Shown one piece after another: positions 16,988 to 28,300 of a stretch of DNA of 64,000 nt (positions are counted from its first letter, which is position 1; each line of letters starts with the position of its first letter). The notes beneath the pieces are model-generated. The model searched no databases. It worked only from the letters and a program-made list of their open reading frames with translations, and was not told the DNA's origin. The stretch spans positions 1,740,501 to 1,804,500 of the forward strand of contig NZ_CP072360.1 in NCBI RefSeq assembly GCF_018128065.1, read 5' to 3'. This DNA is from Prevotella melaninogenica (GTDB lineage: Bacteria > Bacteroidota > Bacteroidia > Bacteroidales > Bacteroidaceae). A program made the translations under genes and the position numbers.

Positions 16988-17040
16988 ATGTGCTAAGCCT
17001 CCACACCATATGTGTTGACCATCCGCACCATTGGTGTTAA
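16988..17040. repeat. Short palindromic repeat cluster (CACCATATGTG type)
   Basis: Contains GTGCTAAGC, CACCATATGTG, CCGCACCA and GGTGTTAA in the same order or close to it as 54207-54290. The surrounding 16700-17058 region has no supported gene. Confidence 0.5.
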
Positions 17041-17058
17041 GGCTCTGCACACTGCCAG

Positions 17059-18264
17059 TTACTGCATAGGCATCTGTTCATAGACCTTCAATCCGAACTC
17101 ATTGGCGTAGGCATAGACATGCTCGAGGATATCTGCCATGGCATGCTCGTAAGGAATCCAGTCTTTCTGACGAAGGAAGAAGTAAAGTTCCATAGGTACA
17201 CCCGCCTGTGTCGCCTCAAGCTGGCGAACAAGTAACGACATCTTCTCATTGACATCCTCACGCTTTGCAAGATAGTTCTCCAGATAACGACGGAAGAGGG
17301 CGGAAGTAATTACTTCTCCCTTTAGGTCGTCAGCCGTTGCCAGACCTTTATTAATAAGCTGCTGCTTGAGCGTATCGTCAGCCACACGGATACTGCGCAC
17401 ATCAAGATAAATCATCCTCTTAACCCGCTGTCCGTCAACATCCTGTACGCCTTTCCAGTTTTGAAGCATTCCACTGACCAATGTTAGGGGTGGCACGGTG
17501 GTGATAGTATTGTCAGACTGGCGCACTTTTACCGTTGTCAGCGTGATATCGATTACCGTTCCATCAACAAAACCACCTGGCAGCGTGATATGATCGCCAA
17601 TGTGAATCATGTCATTACTATTCAGACGAATTCCTGCAACAAGTCCGTCAATAGTGTCCTTAAAAACCAACATCAAGATAGCTGATGTAGCACCTAATCC
17701 TGCCAACAACGTCATCGGACTACGATTAATAAGGATTCCAACCACCACAATCACAGCAATAAAGATAGCAAGAATCTTCAACACACCACAGAAAGACTTA
17801 AGATAAAGGCTCGTCGAATCACCGGGTTTCGTGTTAAGATAGCGAAGACGGTCGATGAGTTTCGTCACAAGACGCGTCGTTGCTACGGTGAGATAGACGG
17901 CAGTTACTCGTATCAAAGCCACCTGAGCCATAGGGTACTGATAGAAGACAAGCGGCATCAACTGCCATATCACCAAGGCAGGGACAATGTGGCAGGCTGT
18001 GCGCAGCACTTGATGGTCAAGGACAACATCGTCCCATCGAGCTTGCGTGCGCTTTACCAGACGAAGTACAAGGGGGACGAATAAGTATTTACAGATTCGT
18101 TCGGCAATGAAAGCCAACAAGATTGCTACTAAAGTCAATAAGACATGACGCAATACAGGAACGGTATGACCATGTACACCGATTGACTCAATGATGTTCT
18201 CGACAAAGATTCTTATCTCTTCAAGGACATCTTTAAGGAGATGATGGGGAAGGTTTGGTATCAT
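17059..18264 (-). CDS. MscS family mechanosensitive channel
   Basis: The protein has 401 residues. It has four or more membrane helices and, from about residue 190, the MscS core: the pore helix LLAGLGATSAILMLVFKDTI, then the beta domain with NDMIHIGDHITLPGGFVDG and TTVPPLTLVSGMLQNWKG. The length and the long amphipathic N-terminus fit the YbdG-like, medium-size members. It should open under membrane tension to release solutes on hypo-osmotic shock. It lies alone between repeat regions, followed upstream by the dacB operon in the same orientation. Confidence 0.9.
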   Translation of the reverse strand: MIPNLPHHLLKDVLEEIRIFVENIIESIGVHGHTVPVLRHVLLTLVAILLAFIAERICKYLFVPLVLRLVKRTQARWDDVVLDHQVLRTACHIVPALVIWQLMPLVFYQYPMAQVALIRVTAVYLTVATTRLVTKLIDRLRYLNTKPGDSTSLYLKSFCGVLKILAIFIAVIVVVGILINRSPMTLLAGLGATSAILMLVFKDTIDGLVAGIRLNSNDMIHIGDHITLPGGFVDGTVIDITLTTVKVRQSDNTITTVPPLTLVSGMLQNWKGVQDVDGQRVKRMIYLDVRSIRVADDTLKQQLINKGLATADDLKGEVITSALFRRYLENYLAKREDVNEKMSLLVRQLEATQAGVPMELYFFLRQKDWIPYEHAMADILEHVYAYANEFGLKVYEQMPMQ

Positions 18265-18283
18265 AATTCTTTAAAAAGAGGGA

Positions 18284-18357
18284 TTGGGCTAATAAGGCTA
18301 ATTGGGCTAATAAGGCTAATAGGGCTAATTGGACTAATTAGCCTAATAAGCCCTATT
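18284..18357. repeat. GGGCTAATAA-type short tandem repeat
   Basis: About eight 9-10 bp units of the form GGCTAAT followed by AA, TG or AG run between the MscS start and the dacB stop; the dacB stop codon lies within the array. Some units are inverted (GGCTAATTAGTCC on the other strand), so it can form stems. A related array lies at 20182-20228. Confidence 0.7.
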
Positions 18358-19681
18358 GACACAACGCCACACAAATCTTGTTTTGGAGATTACGCATAGG
18401 TCCATTGCTGAGTCCACCATTATTAATAATAGAGAAACAGAGCAGATGACCGTTGGAAGCAGTGAGATAACCCGCCAACGAACTAACACCCTTTACCGTA
18501 CCCGTCTTTGCACGTACGTTGCCTGCTGCAGCCGTACCACGCATTCTTTTCTTCAATGTTCCGTCTACGCTCGCTATCGGCAGTGCCTCAAGATAGGCAT
18601 CATAGATATCAGAACGCTGATAAGCATAACGCAACAGCTTTACTTCAAGTTCGGTACTCACATAATTGTATAAAGACAAGCCAGAACCATCAGCAACATT
18701 ATAATCACGTGGATTCAGTCCGAGACGGCCGAAGAGTGCATTCTCATATTGTCGTGCCATCTTCGCACTTGCCCATCGTGTGCCACCATTAGCAGCCAAT
18801 TGATAGAACATAGACTCAGCATAGAGGTTGTCACTCTGCTTCATCATACGATGGAGCACCTGACGGATAGAATGTGTGCACGTCGTTAACAACTGTGCAT
18901 CAGTTGGTAGCTGACGTTCGCCAGTAGAACCATTCAGCGTCACACCCATCTCCTCCAACTGACGAGAGAAACGATAGATAAAGTCATCTTTCCTATCAAT
19001 CAACAGAGGAGAGAGGTTCGGGTTCTTATCATCCCAACACCAACCCTCGCCCAAACGGTTACGATCCTTAAAAGAGAGGTCGGCATAGATATTCCCTTCT
19101 ATTCCTTTGATACCTTGATCACGTACTGCACGTGCCAACACTATCATATCTGAAGAAGAGAACATCGGGTCCATTCCGCCCACGCAATAGAGGTCGCCAC
19201 GTAAGACTTGTGTAGAGTCGTCAATCTCACCCATATAGTAGATGCGCGTCTTAAAGTCATAATCAGCCCCGAGCTTATCCAATGTTGCGATAGCCGTAAA
19301 ACACTTCATCGTAGAAGCAGGGCGCAGATGAAGCCGTTCGCGAAACTGATAGACAGGGACATCATCCGTCAAATCCCATACCATCAGACTTGTTTGTACG
19401 GTCTCTAAAAGCGGACTTCGGAGTATTCCATCTAATCGAGCAGTGATATTCTCCTTCCAACTAAGGCGACTATCAGTAGCGAAAGCAGGAATAATGCTAT
19501 CGGTATCTTCCTCTTCTTCGTTGTCATCATTGGCAACAGAGGCTACCTTTGTCTGAACAACTGTAACCGCTTTCGGATGTAAGATGTTAGCAACCTCCGT
19601 ACTATCTAAATATACCTGTGCCTGTGTAGGAAGACTCAATATGACACCGAAGACCAGTGCCGATAAGTATTTTAATCTCAT
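18353..19681 (-). CDS. dacB: D-Ala-D-Ala carboxypeptidase/endopeptidase (PBP4, S13 family)
   Basis: The protein has 442 residues with a cleavable signal peptide ending TQAQ. It carries the three penicillin-binding motifs: SxxK as STMK in LRPASTMKCFTAIATL, SxN as SDN in MMKQSDNLYAESM, and KTG in NVRAKTGTVKGVSSLAG. The long insertion between SxxK and SxN is that of class C PBPs. It acts in the periplasm, trimming the terminal D-alanine and cleaving cross-links of peptidoglycan. The start overlaps the preceding PH-domain gene by four bases. Genes for meso-DAP synthesis (ddh) lie close by on the same strand. Confidence 0.93.
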   Translation of the reverse strand: MRLKYLSALVFGVILSLPTQAQVYLDSTEVANILHPKAVTVVQTKVASVANDDNEEEEDTDSIIPAFATDSRLSWKENITARLDGILRSPLLETVQTSLMVWDLTDDVPVYQFRERLHLRPASTMKCFTAIATLDKLGADYDFKTRIYYMGEIDDSTQVLRGDLYCVGGMDPMFSSSDMIVLARAVRDQGIKGIEGNIYADLSFKDRNRLGEGWCWDDKNPNLSPLLIDRKDDFIYRFSRQLEEMGVTLNGSTGERQLPTDAQLLTTCTHSIRQVLHRMMKQSDNLYAESMFYQLAANGGTRWASAKMARQYENALFGRLGLNPRDYNVADGSGLSLYNYVSTELEVKLLRYAYQRSDIYDAYLEALPIASVDGTLKKRMRGTAAAGNVRAKTGTVKGVSSLAGYLTASNGHLLCFSIINNGGLSNGPMRNLQNKICVALCQ

Positions 19682-20085
19682 ACTTCGTTATCTTTCTTTT
19701 CTATTCGCTTTTTCAATGCTGACAGGAAACTATCGACATTATCAGGTTGTACGCTGACAACACTACCATTCATCATTTCTATCAATGCATAATATCCCAA
19801 CCGAAAAGCAAACGAACGCTTCTCAACAGTCTTCACATCACTGATAAGGACACGCTTTGTCTGTCCTACACGCCCTGTCTTCACCTCCAAAACACCATCA
19901 TCAGTCAACACGTATTTAGTATGAATGGCACGATCAATAGCTCTGACAGTCACAATAATAAGTAAAAAACCGAGTATCACCATCAGCGTGTTCGTGCGAT
20001 TCCACAGACAAAAGAAAGCACCAAGGGCAAAAACCACGATGGCACCCATGTCATTTACTGTTACTTTATGTTGGAAAGTTCTCAT
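19678..20085 (-). CDS. Membrane-anchored bacterial PH domain protein
   Basis: The protein has 135 residues from the ATG at 20085; a longer frame to 20418 overlaps ddh and starts with implausible sequence. Two membrane helices (AIVVFALGAFFCLW and LMVILGFLLIIVTVRAI) are followed by a YdbS/bPH2-like domain (TKYVLTDDGVLEVKTGRVGQTKRVLISDV). Such proteins sit in the inner membrane with the PH-like domain in the cytoplasm; role unknown. A TACTTTTG promoter box lies at 20094-20101. The gene is coupled to dacB. Confidence 0.75.
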   Translation of the reverse strand: MRTFQHKVTVNDMGAIVVFALGAFFCLWNRTNTLMVILGFLLIIVTVRAIDRAIHTKYVLTDDGVLEVKTGRVGQTKRVLISDVKTVEKRSFAFRLGYYALIEMMNGSVVSVQPDNVDSFLSALKKRIEKKDNEV

Positions 20086-20093
20086 ATTAGTTG

Positions 20094-20101
20094 CAAAAGT
20101 A
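20094..20101 (-). promoter_or_regulatory. Promoter -7 element TACTTTTG for PH-dacB operon
   Basis: Fits TAnnTTTG, 8 nt upstream of the ATG at 20085, and supports that start over the longer frame. No clear -33 TTTG is seen because the upstream sequence is a T run. Confidence 0.5.
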
Positions 20102-20141
20102 CAAAAAAAAGCCATTGCACATCTATATATTACACGAAAAG

Positions 20142-20172
20142 ATAATGGCAACCAGCGAGTGGTTGCCATTAT
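20142..20172 (-). terminator. ddh terminator
   Basis: ATAATGGCAACC pairs with GGTTGCCATTAT (12 bp, perfect, 7-nt loop), followed on the minus strand by CTTTTC. It ends the ddh transcript before the PH-dacB promoter. Confidence 0.8.
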
Positions 20173-20181
20173 TAGGGGGGA

Positions 20182-20228
20182 GGTTATTGGGCTAATTAGG
20201 CTAATAGGGTTAATTAGGCTAATAGCCT
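20182..20228. repeat. GGGCTAATTAGG-type short repeat
   Basis: Four or five units (GGGCTAATTA, GGCTAATA, GGGTTAATTA, GGCTAATA) directly abut the ddh stop, as the 18284 array abuts dacB. Confidence 0.6.
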
Positions 20229-21127
20229 TACACCAACTTCGCAATAATATCCTCGCGGCTACCTGGAAGCATATCAATGACTGGGATCTCAGGCATTGTA
20301 TAGCAACCTGGAGCAAGGCGCATACTTGCACGTGCCACGTTAACAAGTACCTGTGCTGTGAGCGCAGGGTTATTGATAGACATATCGAAAGAGAAGTGCT
20401 GGTTGTGGGTCTTACCACTCACACCCTTACGTGTCATGTGAACGCCATGACCAACATCGTTCAAAGCAGCTACGCTTGGTACAGCAAACACGTGCAACTC
20501 GTCGTGTGCAAAGTAGTCATCAGCCTTGAGTTCCTTCTTTACATCCTCAAGGTCAGCACCCTCTTCCAACTCAACGTAGACCATACGACGGTGGATCCCC
20601 TCACCGAGAGGAATAGTCATTGACAATGCTTCCTTAACGCCCTTCTTGCTGCGAGCCACAACAGAGTGACCCATTGAACGACCCGGACCAAAGTTGGTAT
20701 AAGAAAGACCCTCTGGTGCGAGGCTCTCCATCAAGATACGAACGATTGAGTCAGAACCCGGATCCCAACCAGCAGCAATAACACTAACGGTGTTAGTACG
20801 CTTATTATTCTCCATTTGCTTGGTGCGATAGTCAAGGATTGAACCGTGAATATCGAAAGAGTCTACTGTATTGATACCCATAGCTGTAATCTTCTCTGCA
20901 AACTCTGGGCAGCTACGCGTTGGTGCAGCAAGAATAGCTACATCAACATCCTTCAACTTTGTTATATCATCAACAACCTCGTATGGGGTCAGTTCCAATG
21001 GTTTATCCTTGTCACCCTGACGGCGAACAATACCTACAATCTCAAAATCCGGTGCTGCTTCAAGTGCCTGAACACTATAAGCGCCAATGTTACCATAGCC
21101 CACAACGGCTGCTCTAATCTTTTTCAT
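20228..21127 (-). CDS. ddh: meso-Diaminopimelate D-dehydrogenase
   Basis: The protein has 299 residues. Its N-terminal Rossmann fold has VVGYGNIGAYSVQALEAAPDFEIVGIVRR (broken here: GYGNIGA is the NADPH loop). The family stretches AAGWDPGSDSIVR, FGPGRSMGHSVVARSKKGV and THNQHFSFDMSINNPALTAQVLV follow. The enzyme makes meso-DAP directly from tetrahydrodipicolinate with ammonia and NADPH, giving lysine and a peptidoglycan precursor. Its presence is typical of Bacteroidales. It has its own promoter (TACTTTTG at 21169-21176) and a strong terminator, so it is monocistronic. Confidence 0.95.
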   Translation of the reverse strand: MKKIRAAVVGYGNIGAYSVQALEAAPDFEIVGIVRRQGDKDKPLELTPYEVVDDITKLKDVDVAILAAPTRSCPEFAEKITAMGINTVDSFDIHGSILDYRTKQMENNKRTNTVSVIAAGWDPGSDSIVRILMESLAPEGLSYTNFGPGRSMGHSVVARSKKGVKEALSMTIPLGEGIHRRMVYVELEEGADLEDVKKELKADDYFAHDELHVFAVPSVAALNDVGHGVHMTRKGVSGKTHNQHFSFDMSINNPALTAQVLVNVARASMRLAPGCYTMPEIPVIDMLPGSREDIIAKLV

Positions 21128-21168
21128 ATAACTTTAACTTTATATCGTTTAATACTCGTTATCTATTG

Positions 21169-21176
21169 CAAAAGTA
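21169..21176 (-). promoter_or_regulatory. ddh promoter -7 element TACTTTTG
   Basis: TAnnTTTG match on the minus strand about 42 nt upstream of the ddh ATG. Confidence 0.5.
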
Positions 21177-21249
21177 ACGTTTTCATTGCAGAAAGTATCG
21201 CTTTAGGGAGCATTTTTAACATAATTATGTAGTAGCCACAACCACAGCT

Positions 21250-21455
21250 GGTCCCTCCCCCTTACCCCTCCCCCAAAGGGAGGGGCGTAATCAGCGAGAT
21301 ACCCCTTTTGGTTAGTACACGAGTTTACAGATAGACAAGTTTATGTGTAAACAAGTTATTCTATTTGGGAGTTGACTCTTTTCTTGCAAGCAATCTACAA
21401 GCATATAGTACATTTCACTCCCCTCCCTTTGGGGGAGGGGTAAGGGGGAGGGGCC
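21250..21455. repeat. G/C-rich inverted repeat pair between ddh and ruvA
   Basis: A 36-bp C-rich arm at 21250-21285 (CCCCCAAAGGGAGGGG at its inner end) is complemented by 21420-21455 with one mismatch; 134 nt lie between. Shorter relatives occur at about 9170-9225, 22205-22240 and 22318-22345. No gene is supported between 21128 and 21581. Confidence 0.7.
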
Positions 21456-21581
21456 AGTTGTTGGGTCGTTTGGTTGTTTTGCTGCTTTTTATACATTATA
21501 CGCAATAAACTTTTATTCGTTACGTTATTAATTCTGTATATACAAAACGCCTTGCCGCAACAAGGATTATTTTATTAGATT

Positions 21582-22199
21582 ATGATTGAATACATCAGGG
21601 GCGAACTGGCTGACCTGACACCTGCTTTGGCTGTTGTCGAGGCACATGGCGTAGGCTATGCACTGAATATTTCGCTTAATACTTATAGTGCCATACAGGG
21701 TAAGAAAGACATAAAACTCTATGTGCACGAGGCTATTATGACAGGTGGACGCGATGATAACTATACGCTCTATGGCTTTGCCAATAAGCAGGAACGTTCG
21801 CTCTATCGATTATTGATTACCGTTTCGGGGGTCGGTGCGAATACCGCTCGTATGATTCTCTCATCGCTGACACCTGCAGAGCTATGCAATGTCATTGCCA
21901 ATGGTGACGAGAAGATGCTGAAGACGGTGAAAGGAATCGGACTCCGTACAGCACAGCGCATTATCGTTGACCTGAAGGACAAGATTATGCAGAGTGGTAT
22001 TGCAGACGAATTGCATGTTAGCAGTCAGCCTAATACACCAGCTGTCAACACTGCTATCAAAGATGAAGCAGTCAGTGCATTGACCATGCTTGGCTTCTCT
22101 CCTGCCCCATCAGCTAAGGTTGTTGTAAGTATTCTCACAGAACAGCCAGACCTGCCAGTAGAGCAGGTTGTGAAGATGGCGTTGAAGATGATTAAGTAA
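21582..22199 (+). CDS. ruvA: Holliday junction branch migration protein RuvA
   Basis: The protein has 205 residues. Domain I opens [20 protein letters not shown] with GVGYALNIS; domain II has the helix-hairpin-helix motifs [13 protein letters not shown] and [19 protein letters not shown]; domain III is the C-terminal three-helix part ([20 protein letters not shown]) that contacts RuvB. A RuvA tetramer binds the four-way junction and guides RuvB-driven branch migration. The ruvA-sprA order is the usual one in Bacteroidetes. Confidence 0.96.
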   Translation: MIEYIRGELADLTPALAVVEAHGVGYALNISLNTYSAIQGKKDIKLYVHEAIMTGGRDDNYTLYGFANKQERSLYRLLITVSGVGANTARMILSSLTPAELCNVIANGDEKMLKTVKGIGLRTAQRIIVDLKDKIMQSGIADELHVSSQPNTPAVNTAIKDEAVSALTMLGFSPAPSAKVVVSILTEQPDLPVEQVVKMALKMIK

Positions 22200-22325
22200 A
22201 AAGCCTCACCCCCATCCCCTCTCCGAATGGAGAGGGGCGTGATTACCGCCTACAACTGCACTTTGCTGTATGTTAAGGCTTATCATCGGTTATAACAATC
22301 CACCGACTCCAACACATCCCCTCCT

Positions 22326-25300
22326 TTGGAGGGGCTTGGGGAGGTATCCAATCAACCATTCTTCTTGAAAAGAAAGCATTACATATCTATCCTTATCATC
22401 ATATTTCTTGGCAGTATCGGACTGTTAAGCTGGGGACGCTCAGCACTTAGTTTTGCACCTCTTGCGAAACTGGTCTACACGGTAGCACCACCAGATACGG
22501 TTAAGAAAGCGAAACCTATTGAAGTGGAGATTGACGAGGAAACTATCCCTGACTCTCTGCTACATCCTCGTTGGAAGGTGCAACGCACAACACCTGTTAC
22601 CTACGACGACCTCAGAGAGAACTCTACCGACCTTATCCGACCTGAGAATATGCGACAGACTGTGGAGTATAACGATTCTCTCGATCGCTATATCATTGGT
22701 TATAAGATTGGCAAAACCTACGTGATGGCGCCTATTATGATGACACCAGAGGAGTATAGGAAATGGACAGAGAAGCGTAGCTTTGCTGATTACTATCGCT
22801 CAAAGAATCAAGAGATACTGAAGGAGAAAGGTAAGGATAAGTTTGATTTCACTGATATGCAGTTCTCACTGGGTCCTGCTGAAAAGATCTTCGGTCCCGG
22901 TGGTGTACGTATCAAGACACAGGGTTCGGCTGAACTGAAATTCGGTGCAAACATCAAGAACATTGACAACCCATCACTTCCTATCCGTAATCGTAAGACA
23001 ACGGCAATGGATTTTGATGAGAAAATCAACGTCAATGTGAATGGTAAGGTGGGTGACAAGGTGAACATGAACCTTAACTACAACACCGATGCAACCTTCG
23101 ACTTTGATGCACAGAACTTCAAACTAAGATATGAAGGTAAGGAAGATGAGATTATCAAACTCGTTGAGGGTGGTAATGTGACTTTTCCTTCTAACAACTC
23201 TCTCGTACAAGGAGCATCAGCACTCTTCGGTATACGTACTGACATGCAGTTTGGTAAACTGAAATTACAGACCGTATTATCACAGAAAAAGAGTTCTAAC
23301 AAGAGCGTTAGCTCACGCGGTGGCAAACAGCTTACACCATTTGAAATTGATGCTGCCGACTATGAAGAGAACCGCCACTTCTTCCTTTCACAATACTTCC
23401 GTGACAACTATGATGTGGCTATGAAGTCACTGCCTAACCTCAAGACAGGTGTTACGATTAATCGTGTGGAAGTATGGGTGACGAATAAGACTGGTACGAC
23501 CAGCAACACACGTAACATCGTGGCGTTGACCGACCTTGGCGAAAACAAGAAGATTAGCCGTACCGACTTGTGGGGAACGGGTACAGGAGCAGTCCCTACG
23601 AACAATGCCAATACAGAATACAGCACAATCACACAGACCTATCCTGCTGCTCGTGACATTGACCAAGTGACAGGTATCCTTGATGGTGCAGGACTTGTTG
23701 GTGGTAACGACTATGAGAAATTGGCTAATGCTCGACTGCTCAATAGTTCTGAATATACTGTCAACAATGCTTTGGGTTATATCTCATTGAAGAGTGGATT
23801 ACAGACTGATCAAGTTTTAGCGATTGCCTATGAATACACCTACGGTGGTGTAACCTATCAAGTAGGTGAGTTTGCCAGCGACCGTACCAATATCAACGAG
23901 GCACTCTTCGTCAAATCATTGAAGAACACCAGCAATAATCCTAAGCAGGGAAACTGGGACTTGATGATGAAGAACGTCTATTACCTTGCTTCAAACATTG
24001 AGCGCGATAAGTTCCGCCTTGACGTGAAATACCAGAGCGATACAACTGGTGTTTACATTTCGTATATCCCTGAACCACAGGTAAAGACCCAAACACTCAT
24101 CAAACTTCTCAATGCTGACCGATTGGATAATAATAACAATCCACATTCCAATGGTTATTTTGACTACGTGGAGGGTTATACCATCAGCAACGGACGTGTA
24201 TTCTTTCCGATGGCCGAGCCTTTCGGTAACGGACTTCGCAAAGCCTTGATGGATAAAAGAGTTACGGCTGCCATTGCAGACAAGTATGTCTTCGAGCAAC
24301 TCTACGACTCGACAAAGACTATCGCAAAGCAGATTGCCGAAAAGGATAAGTTCGTCCTTGTTGGTCAGTATCGTGGCTCGGCAGCAAATGTAATTTCCCT
24401 TGGTGCCTACAATGTTCCACAAGGATCGGTGGTAGTAACAGCGGGAGGTGTAACCTTGAATGAGGGTTCTGACTATAGCGTTGATTACAGTGCCGGCGAG
24501 GTGACTATCCTTAACCAGAGCATCATTGATGCAGGTACGGCTATCAACGTATCGTTGGAAAGCCAGAGTGCTTACCAACAGGAACGCAAGACGATGATAG
24601 GTGTAAACTGGGAATACGACTTCTCGAAGGATTTTCAGATTGGTGGTACATTCATGCACCTGTCTGAACAGCCATTGACAACAAAGGTGAATATGGGTTC
24701 TGAACCCCTCAACAACACCATTTGGGGACTGAACATCAACTGGAAGAAAGAGAGGCAGTGGCTTACAAATATGCTCAATAAGATTCCTTTCCTACACGTT
24801 ACACAGCCTTCTTATATCACCTTCTCTGCTGAGTTTGCACAGTTATTGGCTGGCCAGAGCAAGGGAACACAGGACAACGCTTCTTATCTCGATGACTTTG
24901 AGGGAGCAAAGACAACCATCGACGTAAGTCAGCCTACCTCTTGGATTATCTCCAGTGTACCATCAGACTTCCCTGAGTATTCAGATAAAACAACCCTTCG
25001 TAGTGGCTTCAACCGAAGTCTTTTGGCATGGTACACTATCGACCCACTCTTCACTCGTCGCAGTAGTTCACTGACACCGGGACACATTAAGAGTGACCTT
25101 GAGCAGCTCTCTAACCATTATGTACGTGAGATTCCAGTTACTGAATTGTTCCCAAATCGTGATAGAAACTATAGCGGTTCTATCTCTACATTAAATATTC
25201 TGAACCTTGCCTACTATCCTTCTGAGCGTGGACCGTATAACTTCAATCCGAATATTGACGTTAACGGACACCTCACGAATCCTACTGGAACATGGGGAGG

Positions 25301-28300
25301 TATGATGCGTAAGTTGGACACTAACGACTTCCAAACTGCTAACATCGAATATATAGAGTTCTGGATGCTCGACCCATTCATCTACTCTAACCAACTACCG
25401 AATGCCAATCAGTATGGTGGTGATTTCTATATCAACCTTGGTGAGGTGTCAGAGGACGTTCTGAAAGACGGTAAGAAATTCTATGAGAGTGGTATGCCAG
25501 TAGATGGTAGCTCGTCATGGACAACAACACAATGGGGTAAAATCCCAACACAAAGTACGATTACATACGCCTTCGCAACTTCAAAGGGTAGTCGCGCAAA
25601 GCAGGATGTCGGCTTTAACGGTCTGACAGATGAAGAAGAACAACAGTTTGCTTCTTATCAGAACTTCCTTACAGCAGCTCGTGCCAATACTAATCAAGCT
25701 GTTTTTGACTCGATATGGGCAGACCCTGCCAATGATGACTACCACTACTTCCGTGGCTCTGATTGGGATGCAAAGAAGGCTTCTATCCTTGAACGATATA
25801 AGCGCATCAACAACCCACAGGGTAACTCACCAGACAATGACAACAACAACGAGCGTTACGATACCTCGTATAAAACAACGCCTGATGTAGAGGATATCAA
25901 TCAGGACTACACGCTGAACGAATATGAGAAATACTACCAGTATCATATTAGTATTCGTCCACAAGACCTTGTCGTAGGTCAGAACTTCATTGTTGATAAG
26001 CGTGTAGCCTCAGCCCCACTGCGTAAGGGTGGCTCTGAACCTGTCACATGGTATCAGTTCCGTATTCCATTGGAAGAGTTCCAGAAGCGTGTGGGTAGCA
26101 TCAGTGGCTTTACCAGCATCCGCTTCATGCGTATGTTCCTCACTGGTTTCGCAAAACCTATCGTACTCCGCTTTGGAACCTTCGACCTTGTAAGTGGTAA
26201 GTGGCGTCAGTATCAGCAGAACCTTACCAACTCTGCAAGTAATTCGGGTACAATGTCAGTGAGTGCTGTGAGCCTTGAAGAGAATAATGACAAGGTTCCT
26301 GTGAACTATGTATTGCCTCCAGGTATTCGTCGTGGACAAGACCCTAACCAGCCACAATTGGTTGAGGAGAACGAACAGGCACTCTCAATGGTTGTAAACA
26401 ATCTTGGAACAGGTGAGTCAAAGGCTGTCTATAAGAATACAACTCTCGACCTTCGCCAGTACAAACGTTTGCAGATGTTCGTACACGCCAACGCCTTTGA
26501 GCAAAACACTACTAATCTTACGGATAACCAGTTGGCTGTGTTCATCCGCTTGGGTTCTGATTACAAGAACAACTACTACGAGTATGAAATTCCTTTGAAG
26601 CTGTCAGCTCCAGGCCATTATGACATGTACACTGGTCAGGAACGTCGTATCGTATGGCCAGAGGAGAACATGCTCGACATACCATTGAAGTTCCTCACCT
26701 CCGTGAAGAAGCAACGTAATCAGGCACGTGGTGCAGGAACAGCAAGCTATAATCGCGCTTTCTCTGTTTATGATACGGACCGTCCTGCTAACAAAGTTAC
26801 TGTGATGGGTAACCCTACATTGGGTGAAGTAAAGACGATGATTATCGGTGTTCGCAACCTTTCCAGCAGTCAGAAGAGTGGTGAGGTATGGGTGAATGAG
26901 CTACGCTTACAGGAGTTTAATAACGAAGGTGGATGGGCAGCAAGAGGTCAGCTCAACCTGCAACTCTCCGATTTCGGTACTGTGGATGTTAATGCCAGCC
27001 ATAGCACTGATGGCTTTGGTGGTTTGGAGCAGGGTGTTAACGAGCGACAGCAGGAGTCTAAAACAGATGTTTCTGTTACCACAAGCCTTGAGTTAGGAAA
27101 GTTCTTCCCTGATAAGGCAAAGGTTTCTGCACCGTTATATTACAGCGTTACCAAGAGTGAAAATCGTCCTAAGTACAATCCACTCGACACGGATATGGAA
27201 TTAAAGGATGCCCTTGACGGTACTGCTAATCGTCAGGAGCGTGACTCTATCGAGTCGATTGCCGTTACGAAACGACTGACAACAAACTTCTCTTTGTCTA
27301 ATGTGCGTGTCGGTATTCAGACAAAGAATCACCCTATGCCATACGACCCTGCTAACTTCTCATTCTCTTATAGCCATTCTCACTCTCACACATCAGGCGA
27401 GACAACGGTTTATGAGAATGAAGACAACTGGCGTGGTGCGCTGAACTATAACTGGACACCAGTCTATAAGCCTTGGGAACCTTTCAAGAAACTTATCAAG
27501 AGTAGATCGAAATGGTTTGAAATCCTCAAGCGTTTTGGCTTGAACTGGTTACCACAGAACGTTACCTTCAACACCGAAATGGTACGTAACTATTACGAGC
27601 TACAGGAGCGTGATATGGAGTCGACTGAGAATAGTCTGCTCCCACTCACCTTCAGCGAACAGTTCCTTTGGAACCGTGACTTTACTCTGCGTTGGGACTT
27701 GACACGCAACCTCCACATGAACTTCCAAAGTGCAACACATGCCGAAATAGAAGAACCTTACACACCTATCAATAAAGACCTCTATGCCGACCGCTATCAG
27801 GCATGGAAAGACTCAGTGTGGACAAGTATCAAGCACTTCGGTACACCACTCGACTACCAGCAGAACTTTACGCTTTCTTATCAGCTTCCGCTCAATCTCC
27901 TACCTATTTTCGACTGGGTGAACGCTGATGCAAACTATAACGCATCCTATACTTGGGTGCGTGGAACAAAGCTTGATGATGGTACCTCCCTTGGTAACAC
28001 CATCACAAGTAATCGTGCTTTGAACATCAACAGCACCTTTAACTTTGAACGACTTTATAATCATATTCCTTTCCTCAAGAAGACCAATGAACGGTTTAAC
28101 CGTGCTCGTCCGACTCGCCCTAAACTAACAGCAGAACAGAAGAAAACTGAGAGGGAAAAGAAAGAAAAAGAAAGAAAGGAGAAAGGGCAAGATGACGACA
28201 AGAAGAAAGCACTGCCTAAGAACCAGAAGAGCTTTGAAAAGGAAATCGTTATCAATGCCGATTCTGCTATCCTTGTCCCACATGGCAAGAATACAAAACG

